A stretch of 64,000 bases of DNA from Neelides folsomi (GCA_034687125.1 JAQGBZ010000211.1:1-64000), one strand, 5' to 3'; numbered from the stretch's first letter, positions 38,031 to 54,000 are shown. The notes: generated by a model from the sequence alone, not told the origin. Numbers and translations: made by a program.

Positions 38031-40133
38031 GGTAGTATATCTGTAATATATTTATTTGCATATTTGAATGATGAAATTGACAATTTTCCAATGTGTAAAA
38101 AATATGCCGATTTTGTATCATTGAATTAATTGAATATCAATGAACTTGAAGGAAGAGAATTAAAAATCGTGATATCAATTAAAATTTTATTAATTGCAGA
38201 AATGCAGCATAAATTGGTTATTTAAGAGCTGTGACTGCAAGGTGGAGTCGAAAGTAGAAATAACCTGTTACATTCTTAATCACCGCAATTCTACATAAAT
38301 TTTCTTATCAACGTCAAGTGGACATTTTAATGTGGTTTAGAATTGTTAATTTTTAATTTAAATTATGATCAACTTGTTACTTTCTTCAATCATACATACA
38401 TATATAGATACAATAATACAATCATACATATTGTAAATGCAATTTAAAGATTTTTTACATCTAAATTAATTGAATTTTTTAACCCAAGTGTTGAGAACGT
38501 TATCAACATGAATTCGGATTTTTTAACTTTGTTGAAAGTTTAATCTTGAAAAGTTGTTAAATGCATGAATATGTCTTCATTGACTTTCATCGTATTATGC
38601 ATGTGGCTTGCTTGAAGTTGATATTGGTTGGTTGAAATGGTTGTTAATGAATTGGGCGAGCATCAAAGTAAAATAGTAATCAAAAATATTAACCTCGTTG
38701 TAATCATAAACAAGTTTTTTTGTAGAGAAATGCAGATTTCAACTTGCAAGACAAAGAGGAAATTGACATCAAAAAAATTAAATAGTGGAATTTATTTTTC
38801 AACCTCAGACATTTAACTTCGAACGAGTTTTGAAAGAAGTAACGTTTAAACGTTAAGCATTTAAGACTTTTGTGAACTTTAATCTTTTAATGAGAAAACA
38901 CAGTGGATTAAAAATGAGGAAGTGGATGGAGAAAAGAAGACGTATAAATATAAATTGGAATTCAGACAAGAGACTCATCGAGAGATTCCTCCAAGGAGGA
39001 ATTGGGTGAACACCCCACATACCCTTCTATACATATAAGATATGGAGTTTGTATTATATAAGCAGTTATACATTATAAAAATATGGTATACTTTGGCATT
39101 TAAATATACCAGAGTGTAATATTCTATACATAACTTTAAGCATCTTTAAACTTCTTCCTAACCTTAATTGAAAAGAACACAGTCCGAAATTAATGCAGGA
39201 TTGTTCTTGAGCCATCGTTTAGCATAAAAACAAAAGCACGTATAAGTTTTTACCAATGGCATTAGTTTAGTTATTAACTAGACTTAAATTGTTCCAGATT
39301 ACCATTTCTTTTATTGTGCATAAATACCATGTTGTAAATATACCAGTTCTTACCTTCAAAGATGAAGTTGAGAAAATGAATAAATGCATTATTGCAATTA
39401 AACACATAATGATCATACAAAGAATAAAATATTACATACATACCATATACCATAATTATTTGCTTGAATTTATTATACGGCACATGTATGTACATACCTG
39501 TAGTTTAATTTACTTATAAGTTAATACCTACATACCTGTTTAGGTAAATGTATTTGCCTGTAATATTTATTCTTACCAATGGGAAAACTTTATAAATAAC
39601 GTCCAATGTATAAATGGATAAATTAAACCCCTGTGGTTTCGTGTTCAGAAAGGGTTTGTGTAGCAAGTTGAATCCACCTGGGAAAGGGTTATTATTCCTA
39701 TGTGTAGAATCCATATAGAATCCATGTAGTCAGTTGGTTATATGGTGCAAGTTGTGTGTGAGATATTAAGTGAAAATTGGCGAACCGCCTCGCTTCTCTT
39801 CTCTTCTCTGCAGCTCACATTCCAAGGAAGTAAAAACAGGGATTCCTGCAACAATTATGCAGAAATGCATGGGATGCTCACATTTCTCTTTTCTTCTTCC
39901 AAATCCTCCTCACCAAATCATACTTTTTTATTGCACAAATGGAAAATTCCTTTTGCCTTGTACTCACAGCTTGAAAAACGTTACAATTAACCCCGCATAT
40001 ATTATTAATATTACATTTACCCAATTCATTTTGTATTTGCATAAACCGTCAATGCTTTTGTGATAATTTGTTAATTAAATACATTTAGATATATTCATAA
40101 AATACTCATTTTCCAAGTGTTCTAATGTATTTA

Positions 40134-40193
40134 CATTGTACTACAGAATGCACACTGTACTTGCATTGTACTACAGAATACAAATACATAACT
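40134..40193. repeat. 30-bp imperfect tandem duplication
   Basis: CATTGTACTACAGAAT occurs at 40134 and again at 40164, a period of 30 bp. The second copy diverges toward its end. It is intergenic. Confidence 0.8.
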
Positions 40194-43100
40194 ATGATGT
40201 ACAACACATTAAAATGTAAGTGTGTATTTAGTAAATATCATTATATCGCATATTTAATAAATACATAAACCTCATCGACAACCTCGTAAACAATGTAGTT
40301 AAAATTCTAAAACAACTTCTGAAAGAATAAATTGAGAAGTAAATTGGACGAATTTTTTCTTCACTATTAAGCATCTTGCTAATAGTACAATTAACATTAA
40401 CTAAATGAATATGATATTTTAACTATTACCTAAATGTAAGACATACATTTATCTACGCTATATTACATAAATCATATAAAATCAATAATGAAAAGATGTT
40501 TATAAAATAAAGGATTTAATGCTAGTATATTTATAAAGGTAGGTATTTATCTAGTATATGTATGTATACAATATGAGAGAATATATGAATTATAAGATAA
40601 TAGTATATATTGTAGTTAATAATGTTAATCTACATGTTAGGTGTAGAAGCTCGTTTTGCTCCCATTAGTTGGGATTGATTATGGCTGATTATGGAGGCCA
40701 TGAAAGGATTTTAATTCAAACCGTCTTATTTATTCCTCCTGGCAGTTGAATTGTGTGTGTGTTTGCGGTGGAGAATTCGCGATCATTTAACTCTTCCACG
40801 TTGTATGAAATATGTATCTCTTCTTCCTCCTCTATTTTTACTCACAATGAACTACATTCCCTCCACACGCATCCATGCACCCATGGCCACACCACATTCT
40901 CGCCCTATTTTCTATGCGGACTAGACGCCCAAGAAATTAACATTTCTTGACTCGACAACCAGCAGACGAACCATCTTTTACCTCCACATTACTCCAAACG
41001 GTTTCATTCGTCTCGGCCAATTCCTGTCTGCTCCTTGCATATGGCAACAACTTTCTACGTCTTGGGTTACAGGAAAAACGACGATTCAACCAATCCACTT
41101 ATTTTAAGAGAGCTTACAAACCCAACTCAAGGAATTTATTAAATACAGTACATAATAATATTGATATATACTGTATATGGATCTATATTGCAAATATTTT
41201 TAACCAAAAGTACTATAAATACTACATAAAGTATAATACACACGAGTATACTATAAGTCTATAAAATGTTCATCCTCTCATAATTGAGAGTTGGCTTGTA
41301 TTGCAGGTACATTAGATAAGAAGATAAGATAATTGATAGCTAAGCTAAACCAATTGTCCCGTATATGTATGTATGTACATATTACAATATGTACCTGTAT
41401 ATGCATAAGTATGTATAGATTATAATTTTATATAAAAATTGTTCATTTATCGAGTTATCAAAAATATTTTGAACATATCTTCGTTTTTACAATACGTGTA
41501 AAAGCATAATCAAAACTCAAATTAACGATGATTTATGTTTTGTTATGATTTTTATTGAATTAACTTCATATTAAATATATTTACAGTAGTTACTCATTAA
41601 ATCATTAGTTAAGTTAGTGCTTAATATGCATGTATTTACCCTTAGTGCTTAATATATCAATTTGTAAATATGTGTTTTGAGTGTCCTCTACTCATTAAGA
41701 CATTTAATACAATTATAATTTATTGCGCTTTTATTTTCCATTATGCAAGTTTTCACATTTTGCGCAGTTTGGGCATCATGAGATACATACAGTTCATATA
41801 TCTCAATATTAAGAACGCAAATTGAAGTGAAAATATCTGTATGTGTATCTTGATAAACTATTAATCGTAGTTTTCAATTAAGCCTATTCATGATTCCTAT
41901 ATTTATGCAGTTACAGAATAAAAATACTTATGGATATATGGTACATATACATATAAGTATGGTACATAATAATAATATTACTTACAGATACCAACTTATA
42001 AGAGGTTGTTAGTTAATAAATACATAAAGTGGGTTAATAGATGCAAAAGTATTTAGTTAACTATATAGTAGATACGCTAATATATAACCCAAAATGGTTT
42101 CACAATTTGAGTTAAATGTAAATGTCACCTTTAAATTAAAGCACTTAAGCTTGTACACGTAGTGTTTATGTATAGTAAATAAACATCGTAAGCATTTCGG
42201 TGATTATCGATTAGAAGAAGTGAATGCAATTATGAAGCATAGTTATTTAATAGTTTACAAATTGATATAAAATTAATTAATATAATCATGAACATTAATT
42301 ATAATATACCATAATTATGTTTGATCATCCAACATAAACAACGTCACGAAGATTTGAAGTTGATGTAGTTCATTTTGTACATAATTCGATATTTATTTTA
42401 CATGTGTTTGTGGCTTATTAATGTTATTAAGCATGTTAACTTGTCAATACAGAATTCATTCCTCATAAATAATACAATAAATTGCTTTGAATACTTATTT
42501 GCAAATAATTAATTAACTATAATTTTCCTCAATATGTTTTTACCAGGATGTTCCATAATAGGTAATCAGAATAATCACATGCGTTTTAATTTTATCTTAA
42601 TTTTTAGAAATATTTAACTAATAGACATTAAAAAATGTTTTTTATTTACTAAATATTGTACATTTAACTAACAAGATCAAATGAAAGTTTGAATTTGCTA
42701 ATCTGCAAAATACATTGAATGAACTAATTATTTCATTACATGGGAGTTCATGATAAAGTAATTGAACAATAGCCAAACTAGACGTCAAAATGTAACTTGT
42801 AATGTATGAGAGATTGTTATCTGATTTACAGAGTATTTAAAAGATACGACCATTTTGTACAACCATTTTGTATTACAATAAATGTGCTTTGCATATTGTT
42901 TACTAACCTGTAAAAATTCCGAAAGAAAGGTCTGAGCAGAATTTCATTTACAATTGGATGGGCGATGGGAACGCAGATCTGCATTCATATTTGTAATCAT
43001 ATTCACCAGACGCTGTTGGCCTATGATTACAAACTACAACAAGACAAGATGTAATTGGAGTAAAATGATGAATACCTATTATATGTACAGTATGTATTTA

Positions 43101-43760
43101 TATTATGAATGTATAGGATATGTAAGTGAGAGAATAAAAGGAGAGAGGTTTCAATAAACTCTGTTTGTTTGTAGCAAGTGCAATGGAGGAAATTTACGTC
43201 CAAAGAATCCTTGAATGAATCTCCTCGGCATTGAGATCATAAAGGTGAATCTCTTCAACAGCCAACTCGTTTCCCATAAGAATTCCTCCAGGAGAGAACT
43301 CACAGATTCTAATTAATATGTATGTATAAAGTATAAACTCTTGTTTGTGAATTGACTTGTAAGGACGAAGGGAGTCAAAGCCAGAGAACGAACACAACAA
43401 CAATATTAGAGATCATCAATTTTTCCCCTTTATTATTACATGCCTTATACCTAGAGTACACAAAAACATTTACTCATACTTATTTACAAATTAAATATCT
43501 TATACGAATCTGTTCTATGTATCCTATTAATGTCTGTAATCATCAGATATACAAAATTACATATTGTACAGTATAGACATATTTATTATGAAATAGATTG
43601 AAGAATTATAGTTTGAGAATTCGAGGCCTTAATTGGTCACAATATTTTAAAATGGTTCTACAAAAATGAAATTTAACAAAAAATATTTTTATTACATACA
43701 AATATTTTACATGTAGGAAATTTTTGATTGTGCGAATACATGTGCAAATGTAAGTAACAT

Positions 43761-43826
43761 GTTAAAATTGAATAACAATAAGTTTCAAGTTAAAATTGAA
43801 TAACAATAAGTTTCAAGTTAAAATTG
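43761..43826. repeat. 28-bp tandem repeat, two copies plus partial
   Basis: A 28-bp unit beginning GTTAAAATTGAATAAC is repeated exactly at 43761-43788 and 43789-43816. A partial third copy follows to 43826. It is intergenic. Confidence 0.9.
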
Positions 43827-46800
43827 GCTTGCGAATAACTATCAGAATTAGAATCATAATCGTACATCTGAGAATTATCATAAAAAGTGAGTGTGTTGTA
43901 AAATATTTGGGTCTTATTGAAGGATAGGAATGAAATTGAGTTCTTTTGGCTCCTTGTTTCTCTTTAACCTCGAGGAATGTTCTCTTGAATCAAATGCATC
44001 ATCGTCTTCCTCTTTCAGCCTTCAATGACCCATTTTAGTTTCGGCCGGCCCTCAATGGCACACGTTGCATCTCCGCCATTTCTCTTTCTCTCTCTCCCTG
44101 CGTTGGCACTCAAGACATCCACCCAGAGCATCTCTACGCAGCAGTTTTTATTTTGTGTCAATGTTTCATTTCAGGGGCCAATTTCATTTCCTTTTCATAA
44201 ATAGTTTCTTGAAGTGTGCTCTTGTTTAGATCATAAACTTCTGCTCAATGGTCGTTACTTGATGGTTAAAGGCTTTAACTTAAGGAGAGTTTAGGAAACT
44301 GTGCATGTATATTTAACATCATGCTTCCTTATAGTTAAGCTTATATTTAACATTTAGCAGGAGGTTTAAAAGTCATGTCAATGTATGGGTTTGCGTAGAA
44401 TGGCTACTATAAATAAAATCCTCCGCCTACGTAAAAATCGATAGGATGTAGGAGCGTTGAGGAGTTTGGAGTTGCTGGTTTTCCAAGCTGCATTCGCCGA
44501 ACCAGGTCACTCTCATTCACCAGTCCCAGTATGCGTAGACGACCTACAACTCCATTTGTAAATACATAAGGAAACTTTTAACTCCTACACGAGTTTACTC
44601 TCAAATCATTCATTCCGTCCTCTGATGATTCCCAATCCAATTTCAATTTCTCAGAATTTCAACAAAAGGCTTTTTTCAATGGACAGTTTCCTATATGAGT
44701 TTTTCATATAAATAAAATATTATATACTGTGTTAGCAATATATTTATATAAAGGAATTACAAAGCATTTCTCGAAAACATTTTCTTAATGAACTTTGTAC
44801 TAGAAAATCTATTTTATTGATTCATCGACTCAATGTTCATTTATGGAGTTATGAAAATATTTCATAGATTTAAAATAAGAATGATATATATATGGTATAA
44901 AAACTGTATGTATGGTATACATATGCATTGTGTATAGGATTTATATATATTTAATAGAGATTATAATTTGAATGACCTATAAATTAAAAGTAGCATTCAG
45001 TTACATTTTCTTCTATTGGTATTACTTATGTATCCCGACATTGCGTACTTTGTGCAGGGAAAGAATGATGCGTGCGACTCATTAAAGTTCATATAACTTG
45101 TATGGAGAAGAAAGCGAAGAGTCTTTGACTCTTTTGGATTAAGAATTGATTAAGATGATTTATGGGATGAATTTAAATTCTTTTTTTCATTCTAATCTTA
45201 CACGAGTCACAGAGTGCTGCAACTTCATTCATTTTAGGACTCCATGTTTTTTTTATTTATACTTCATATTGGAACATTAAAATTGTTTCAATGTACAAAC
45301 TCCAGGACCTGGAGATTAAGAAGGAAAAGATGAGAATTGAAAAATTTTTATCTTCAAGTTTTTGCTTTCGCTTGCAATAAAATTAAAGTTAATTTGTATT
45401 TAATAGATATAATTGAATGGTTTGCAATTAAATTAGATATTCTCAGTTTTACCAGAATTTGTTCTTTTTTATTTTTATTATTATTAGTAGTAGTATTTGT
45501 GCCGATACTGTATAAAATATATTATGAACATAATTGATACAATGTAGGAAGATACATTAAGCTTTATACATAGATATTATAGCAAATTAATTATTAATAA
45601 ATGTTGGATAATTTAGTATGCAATATAATTATTAATGATGAGTGGTGATGGAATTTATTCATTTCATTTTCAATTTATTTCCATCTATAACTAACAACAG
45701 GATGTGTGAGAGGCAAAAACAATTATGTTTTCATTTTTATAATAATACTACTTGACTATATGGATTGCACAATTTACAATACATTACTGTAAAAAATATT
45801 AGTATTTAAACATTATCAAGAAGCCATTATAATACTTTTGCATTTAAGCTTTATACTGTACATTAGGCATTTAGTATATTTCGTTATTTTTAAATATCAT
45901 AATATAACAAATCTGAAATTAAGCATTTATATAATTTATTTATTTCAAAATGGATGCTTTAATTATTTATTTAGCAGTTGAACTTACCACATACTAAATG
46001 TAAGTACTCATAAGCACCATTCATACAGAAGTATTTTATATGCAAGTTGGTATAATTATAATACTTTAGTAGACCAGCTTTATAACCAAAAACGTATACC
46101 GTATTAAGCAGTGCCTATGTCTATAAGTTAATTATAGACCGAATCGGACATTTGGTTCATTTAATAATATCAATGCTAACTTTTATTATACGAATGGTGA
46201 ATATTAAGAAGTGCGAGAAGTAGTATAACGTGCAGTACTTAACTTACATACAGCACATTACAGAACTTTACAGAAGTATGCATGCCTGTTTTAGCATCAC
46301 CACTAATACATGAACTTGGGTAGTTAATTATGAAAACTACTGTGCTTGTAAAGTTTTATAATTTAAGAGTAATAAAGTATAGTGCTCAAAAGGAGAATGA
46401 ATGGAGTTTCCTTACGTATATTTATTAGCAAGTACGATTTGTATAACGCACACGCAAATGTTGTGAATACGAAACTAATTTTATCTTATTTATATTAAAG
46501 CTCAATGCAAAAATTTAAGGCGTCTTTAAAGGTAGGTGTTGATTTTAATGAATATCATCACACTTGTACTACTTAGCTTATATAGACTTTAATAGTTAAT
46601 AAAAATAGTCCATTATAAGTAATATGACTTTTTCCATTACATAAGCAAGAATACAAAGATGCTTTAAAGTCAGAGAATGAATGTGTAATAAAATAAGGAG
46701 AAATTTGAATGGTCGCTGTAAACCTCTAAAAGTGTGTGTTGTGTGTCTGGTGAGTTTGTGTGTGGGCCATTCCTCACTTCATTGAGAAATACATAAAGTT

Positions 46801-47560
46801 CGGGAGAGAGGAAATGAGGACAAGTGCATTTGGGGGTTTTAGGAATGAGAGATGGGCCCAGGCGACAACGTCGCCAAATGGCCTCACAAAATCCTCCTAC
46901 ACAAACCTCTCCAAATTTTAATATTTTTTAACTCATTTTGTTCATCTTACTTAGAGAGAACTTTCTTACTTCAGAAATCTTCTCTTTGAGTCTCTTTCTC
47001 ATTAAAATTTTTACAAATTATGAATTTATAATTTCCGCTCAAAAATTCACTGTTTCGCGTTCAGAAAATGAGATAAATTAAAGAAAATGCTATTAGAGCA
47101 AATTGAAAATTCCAATCCAGTAATTTGAATTTTGAATCACATGTCTTATCCTCACATTTTTGAACAATTATGAAAGTATTTGCATGTAGTGCTTATATGT
47201 ATAACATAAAATACAAGTATGAGTATACAAAAGGATGAAACTGAAAGGAGTTAAAAGTATAGCTGAGTAACTGCGCAGATAAATTCAAAGGTTTCTCTCA
47301 TCTCTTCCAAGTAGAGGTAGAATCATTTCATCAATGATCATTATCTCCCATCATATCATAAATGTATATTACATACATGTCGTACATTGTACTTATATTT
47401 AATAGTTCTATTTACTAATAACAAGATGAATTCCTATACTCATACTCCTCACTCCTCATACATAGATATCTCTTATATTCATTTCTCCCAATGTCTCCTT
47501 ATTCCAATTAATCTGAAACTCCAAGAAGCACTAAATGCAGTCTAAACTTTAAATGGCTGA

Positions 47561-47590
47561 AATACTGAACTGAATACTGAACTGAATATA
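47561..47590. repeat. 12-bp tandem repeat
   Basis: AATACTGAACTG is repeated at 47561 and 47573 and is followed by a partial copy. It lies about 270 bp before the likely 5' UTR exon of the BTB-ZF gene. Confidence 0.85.
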
Positions 47591-47862
47591 CTGAACATAC
47601 TAACAATGATATACTGCATATCTGTATATAGAATATATTAAAAAATAATTATTATTATTGAATAGTATTAGTGTAGTATAGAAGCTGAGATGAATATTTT
47701 TAAAAAAAAAATTTTGTGGGAATTTCAAATGGCATGTAACGAGTTTCCTTAAAGTGCAACTCCTCTTTGATAGGTGTACGATGATGGTTAAAAAAGAAGA
47801 AGGTAATGATGGCCGTAGAATAGGTACACGCATGGTATTTAATCGCTGGGGGAGGGGTGGGG

Positions 47863-48072
47863 AATGCAGAGGTGTGTGTGTGTATCTGGGTATGTGTGTG
47901 TGCTGCGTTTTCCTTTGACTGCACAACTGCGACGCTGCGTTCTTGCTTGCATCATGCGTTCGAGTTCTCGTGGAACCCGCCATAAATTTGCGAGCTCACT
48001 CTCACCATTTTACTCCGAGTACGTGGAGAAGGAGGACGAGACACGAAATTCACCTGCACAAACCAAATACCC
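47863..48072 (+). other. Likely 5' UTR exon of the chinmo-like gene, with uORF
   Basis: A GC-richer, CpG-containing segment begins with an interrupted GT microsatellite and ends at a consensus donor (CCC before GTAAGT at 48073). The next plausible acceptor on this strand is the coding exon at 56808, so the two are probably joined across 8.7 kb. Its exact 5' end cannot be seen. A frame from ATG 47863, with a second ATG at 47954, is open to the donor. Spliced to 56808 it continues for P-G-C-E-W-S-K and stops, so from the second ATG it is a 46-codon uORF not in frame with the BTB protein. Confidence 0.55.
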
Positions 48073-51000
48073 GTAAGTTGACTCTTTTCGCTATTCACCT
48101 TATTCCTTCACAACGCACCTGAGTTCCCTTTTCGCATCGGGTTCTTTTTCCCCACCAATTTTCTTATTCGCAATTTGGAACCTTCGGATCCGGATCGAAT
48201 CTTACAAGTTCGGTTTTCTCCCCAAGGTTTTCTTCCAACGTGCTCTTCAGTAATTCTCTTTATTTCTCATTTATTTCCTACTTGTTTCGTCGAATTGGTT
48301 ATTTTATTAATTTATTAATGAAGATGATTTTGTGAGTTTGAAGTGAATCCTCGATTTTAAATATCTTAAATGTTGATGAAAAAAATAAGTGGTTTTTTGA
48401 AGTGCGTAGTTTTGAGAAATTAATCGACTTCAATGGATAGGACATTTGTAAGGTAGAATTTTCAATTATTTATTTATCTTTGGTTTGAAATATTATTAAC
48501 TTTTTTGTTTGGTTATTCCAAATGATTTGATTTATTCATAAACCATAATAGAAAAGCATTATATTGATATGCCAAATTATTTTCCAACTTCGTGTGTCTG
48601 TGTTGTGGAATGTTTTATTGAGAGTAGCTTCATCAAACATTAATTATGAACTTATGAATAATTTGAGAAAACGATATGGAACGAGACCCGAGAGTTTATA
48701 AATAATTTTCAAGGGAGGTTTTCGTAGGCGTAATTTCCGACCAAATCGTTTCTTATTCTTTAATCTTGGCTCTAACATTAAGAAAAAATTAATGTTGTGA
48801 AATCTCTTCCTGCGAAATGGTTATTTTCTTTCAAACATTTTTATTGATAAAATTGATAGAGATTGAATCATTGAATATTTTATGATACGATCATCCTCTC
48901 AATTTAAGCAAGCGACAATTTATTAAATCAAAGTTGAATGAAATTGAATATTCCTGATTATAAACGCCAATACAATTTGATTTTTAATAGTTGAACTTTA
49001 AACTCATTGGTTAATTTTATTCTAAAGGAAGTTCATTTTCATTCTTTTTATTTTTTAAACTTTTAAAATGAATAAGGATAATTGAAAGTTTATTACATTA
49101 TTACAATAAGTATTTAATATAAACAATTATTTACATACTAAAAGTAAGTACGTGGTGCGTTTCGCATTTCGCATCGCTTCTCCAATTCTCTGAATGAATA
49201 TTTTACGATTTCCATCTTATTCTTTTTTATACCAATTTTTATTTTATTTTATTATCAAGATTTGTCATATTATTTTAATAATTGTGGTTAAATATTATAT
49301 TATATCAACTTTTATTATTTATTAATTTATTATAGTTTTATTTACTAACAAGTTACAGTTAGTTTGTATTAAATATTATTTAATTATCATTGTAGCTAAA
49401 TGGCTGATCTAATCAGACATTTTGCATTGTAAATTTGGATTCAATTTGGTCGTGGTGCAAAATTCCATTGATATTTAACAAGCATATCAGGTTATCTTCC
49501 TGTTCTAATTTGGTCCACACAAATAAGTTTACAAAAGAGGTGAAGTCGAAAACATCCCTTCCGTCCAATTTAAATGTTTTCTTAGAAAATCCTAACCTAT
49601 CATAACTATTCCGCATTTTTCCATAAATCCCTTTTTACGTCATATTAGCTTGTTTTCGTCTTGAAACGCTGATGCGCAATTTCGAAACTCCTTCCCTTTC
49701 ATATTTAAATACATTTTAAATAATGCACTCAATTGATTCAATACCAAATGGGATTTTTTACGATTGCATGTAAACCTTAACTAATAACCAATACATAACA
49801 TTACCAGTGTTTAACTCATAATATCTATATATAATATACATTATATTCCAATTTCCCAATACATAAAAATATATAACTTAAAAATAGTCTATAAGAATAT
49901 GCATATTATATAACTGATATTTATCCTAATATGGCTGATTTCAGCACACGTGCATTCTTTATCGCATCAATATTTTCGACCTTATTTATTGCTAAAAGGA
50001 GAATTTGTTCAGTAGCATAAATTCAATACTATGCAATATAAACCATATAAATTTGTACTGTAAGTATCGCCTATAATATTGATATTTATATGATGAATAT
50101 CGTAAAGTGGTTAAAAGTTCTGTGTATTGAAAATATATCGTATTAAAAATATCAGTTGATTTGTTCCTCATGGACTTATTAAATAGAGTTTATAAAAGAC
50201 AATATTTTATAGTTTTGAGACAGAGACATTTTAAATAGTTTTGTGTGTTTTTAGATTAATTTGTCTCTTTTTCCGTCTGACCATACATACAATTTTTGTG
50301 ATCAAGTTCTTATACACACAATTTATTGGATTGGATGAATTATTGACTGCATATAATATTGATTGTAAAAAGACATGGATTTTGCTAAAGTAAGTACATT
50401 TATGTTATAGGGTATTTATGAAGTTGGAAAAACATGGATTCTGTTTTTATCAAAATGCCTCCTCATTCGTCACAAGAGATATTTATTTGATTTTCATTGT
50501 TATTTGCACTCGTTGCCCAACTCATTTTTTCTCTCTATTATTCCACACTGGACTTTTTTTTATCTCAACTAAAAATGTAAGGAGGATGAAAAAAGAAAGA
50601 TTATAAAACTGAATGGCTCCATAATCACATTTTTACTAAAAATGAAACAATTTCAATTTTTCAATCCCATTCATACATTTCCTTTTTCTTCAAGGATTAA
50701 TTTTTATAATTAAAATTTTAAGTTAAAATTGTAAAATTGTAAAATTAAAATATTAAATTCTTAAGTCGCAAAATGGAATAATAGAATATTACTATTTAAT
50801 GTTTACCATTAAAGTAAATAGATATCAAATTAGTTTTTACAATTAGTTAAGCAGGAAGAAAGGAAGTAATTTAAATAAAATGCGTCTTATAGAAAAAGCA
50901 CTTTAAATATTTGATTTGTACTTTAATTTGAAATTTAATCTTTTTCCACTACGCCGAATCTCTTATAAATGACGCAATTTCCGATTGATGGAATTAATTC

Positions 51001-54000
51001 GACTTTTTTTGTCCGAATGTGTCAGTTAGGAATTGTAAAGTATGGTGATTTGCAAACTCTTGGTTTCATTTATTGTTGTTTAAGCTTAGGTGACATTCAA
51101 GCCAATTTGTTCAAATGCCAATTTGTTCAACTTGTTAAATCTAAACCCTTATATTTATACATATTAGAGTGTTATAAAAGAGGAATCACAATTTGTATTT
51201 GAAACATCCTTTGGGGTTTCTTTATCATTTGAACAAGTTATTGCTTTAAAGAGATATAATGAGAGTGAAAATCACAATTTTCCGAGAACTGTTATTTAAA
51301 GTACAGTGAGGAATAATCCAATATTAATGAGGAATTTGATGAATAACTTATTCGACTTATTGTTATGAATGAGCCTCGTATGAGTTATGATTGGAGAAAA
51401 ACCCTTTTTCGCATTTTTGTGAGATGGATAGGTGAATTTGTAATATGGAGGATGGAGAATGATTCACCATCACCTGCATCGCATGCATGGTGCAAAAACA
51501 TCATAATTGCTTTTTTGCGATTCGAGAAAGGAAAAAGGTTTCCTGTGGCCTAACCGATTTTAATCTTCTTTTTTATTAATATTAAATACGGATTGCATTT
51601 TAGAATAACTTCATTTACCTCTATGTTATATAAAACTATTATTAACTATAAGCTATGTTATATAGCTATTAACTATACAAATACCGTATGCATAATTGTA
51701 GTTCAAATTCTATATCGATGTTTGACTCATGTTATATAGGTATATACAATTTAGCAAAATGGTTATATTTAACAATTAGTAAGATTTAATCCCTCGCCAC
51801 ACAGCTGGTTTTCCATTCAAAAACAAATTCCAGTGACTAAGTGACGATATATATTCTCGTGATGATTAACTAAATATAACATGGTTGATCTTTTGCATCT
51901 AACCTTAGTTTAATAGTATTATATATAAAAATTACATTTATTGTCTGATCTCGATAAATCGAGACATTTATTATTTACATAAATATTTGTAAAAATCAAT
52001 GATGAATGAATTGAATTTATTCCTCAAGCCTGTTAACTCTTATTAATTGAGTTGTAAAGATTTCTTGATAATCATTATGAAGAGATTTCCGATGCTATAA
52101 ATACTAATATTCAAGCTAATTATTTGTATTGGAATCTGTAAAGAACAATAATTGAAATTTCAATATTAATCACGCATGAATGGAATCGATTTCTTATAAA
52201 ATGGTAAATATTTTATTTGAAAATTATCCAAGTTAATAAACCTTATTTTTAGTTACACTCTGCATGCACTATAATACGTAGAATTCTGTTATTATAATGC
52301 TATTTATATTTATTAAATGACATTACTATTATTGATTGAGCCAAATTCACACAAATACAATAATTATATAAGTGTACTTACAGTATAATTATAATTACTT
52401 CTATAATATTTACATATAGACACGTATTATGTTATTTTTGTTTATTTCCTAGTTGAGAATTTATTCAATGTGATTGTTTATCTTTACCCGATTTCTTTCA
52501 TTTGGTTAAGCAATAATCAATTTTTAGAATGGATTTATTTATATTTGAAAACATTACATTGGTACTTGCAATTACTTTTTACTTACGCACAATTCTAAAA
52601 ATGTACTCTAAAAAGAATGATGAAAGAAAGGAGTAAGGCTGAGCTAATTATGTAATAATAATAATTGAATTGGTTTATTTAGGAATTTGATTTAATATTT
52701 ACTAGAACGTAAAAGAGGAAATCAATTTCTGCCGTGCGCTACGCAGAAGAAACAAATTAAAACATTAGGACAAATTAAATTTCAATTAGTTCCACAATCC
52801 ACCCACTTTTGAATTGAAGTAGTAATTACTCGCTATTTTAATTATACTGTAAAAGTTTCATCTTCCCAAGTATTCTTCAAATGAGTTGGAGTCAAATCAT
52901 TTCCTCAACGAGATTTGATAATTAGGGAATTTGAAAAGAGAAATAAATTCAAATCATCTCCTTTTACCTTCCAATTCCAAATTGTCTTTCTCTCAATTTT
53001 TTATTACATTTCAAATTTAGAATTCATCTAAAACAATCATTTGATTAATAAATTAATTTTTGGAGTAGAAAAAGAATATTCTGAATATGAACAAAAGTTA
53101 AAACACGCATAAACAATTACGCACTTGTACAATATAAAGTCAAAGTAAAATTGAAGTTATGTAATGTATATGATGAAAATTTATTAATGTAAAAGGCTTT
53201 TCCAATTTTGACGTTCCAATTTGAGACTTTATGTTTAAAGGTTGAAATACGCACATGACTAAAATTAAATTACGAGTTGTTTACATGAAGGGAACCCTCA
53301 AAACTCCCGATCATAAAAGAGAGAAATAGAACTTCAACTTTCTTTGATCTCCAACTTTCCCATTCTCTTCACTTACACGTTGGAGGGTAAACGCAACATA
53401 CGGTCCTTATATTTATACCATACTTACCTATATTTATAAAGTATGTATTTACATATGTATATATGTATATGGTTTCATATTCACCCCTAAACCTGAAGAG
53501 TTCAGTGGGAGTTTGAACATGAAAGGAAAAGTGTTCTTACTCCCTTGCCCTCCCATGAAAGTCATGAAACAATTTAAAATATGTAGTTTTAAGTTTTAAT
53601 CTGTATTGTTTTATAAATACTTACTTATATATTCAAATAAAGTATATGAGTGCAAATGTAAATATATCAAAATATCCAATATAAAAGAAGTACCATATAA
53701 ACTTCATAAGATATGAAGTATTTAAAGTATGTCGATGTAAACTTTATCCATTGAACTATTTCTCAATTTCTAGAAAAGCAGTTTAATGAATGAGACCTGA
53801 AATCGCTATTTTGTTTCAATATACAACATGAAAATGAAATTCTGATAAAGCAGATAAATGAATCCATTAATCCATAATTTATTCATGACCTTAGAATTCA
53901 ATTCCTTGCACTTTACTTATAAATTTTGATGTACTCATTATTGACAATAAAATTTAAGTAGAGTAATTAATTATGAATTTTAAGGCCAAATAAGTATTAT

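Larger units (their letters stand above)
38031..47860. other. Intergenic AT-rich DNA upstream of the BTB-ZF gene
   Basis: No gene can be supported. Simple repeats of the ATAC and TATG kind are frequent. Short tandem duplications lie at 40134-40193, 43761-43826 and 47561-47590. GC-richer patches occur at about 39760-39900, 40940-41060, 44030-44160 (with TTTCGGCCGGCC) and 44430-44550, and may be regulatory sequence or unrecognised upstream exons of the chinmo-like gene. Open frames of 60-105 codons lack domains. Confidence 0.5.

Noticed and set aside
47309-47318. GAGGTAG resembling the let-7 seed
   Set aside because: The sequence after the seed does not match let-7 and no hairpin partner is present, so it is not a let-7 gene.
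47600-47983. 127-codon minus-strand open frame (starts MAGSTRTRTHD)
   Set aside because: It overlaps the GT microsatellite and the probable 5' UTR exon of the chinmo-like gene on the opposite strand; His/Thr repeats simply translate the microsatellite, and no domain is present.
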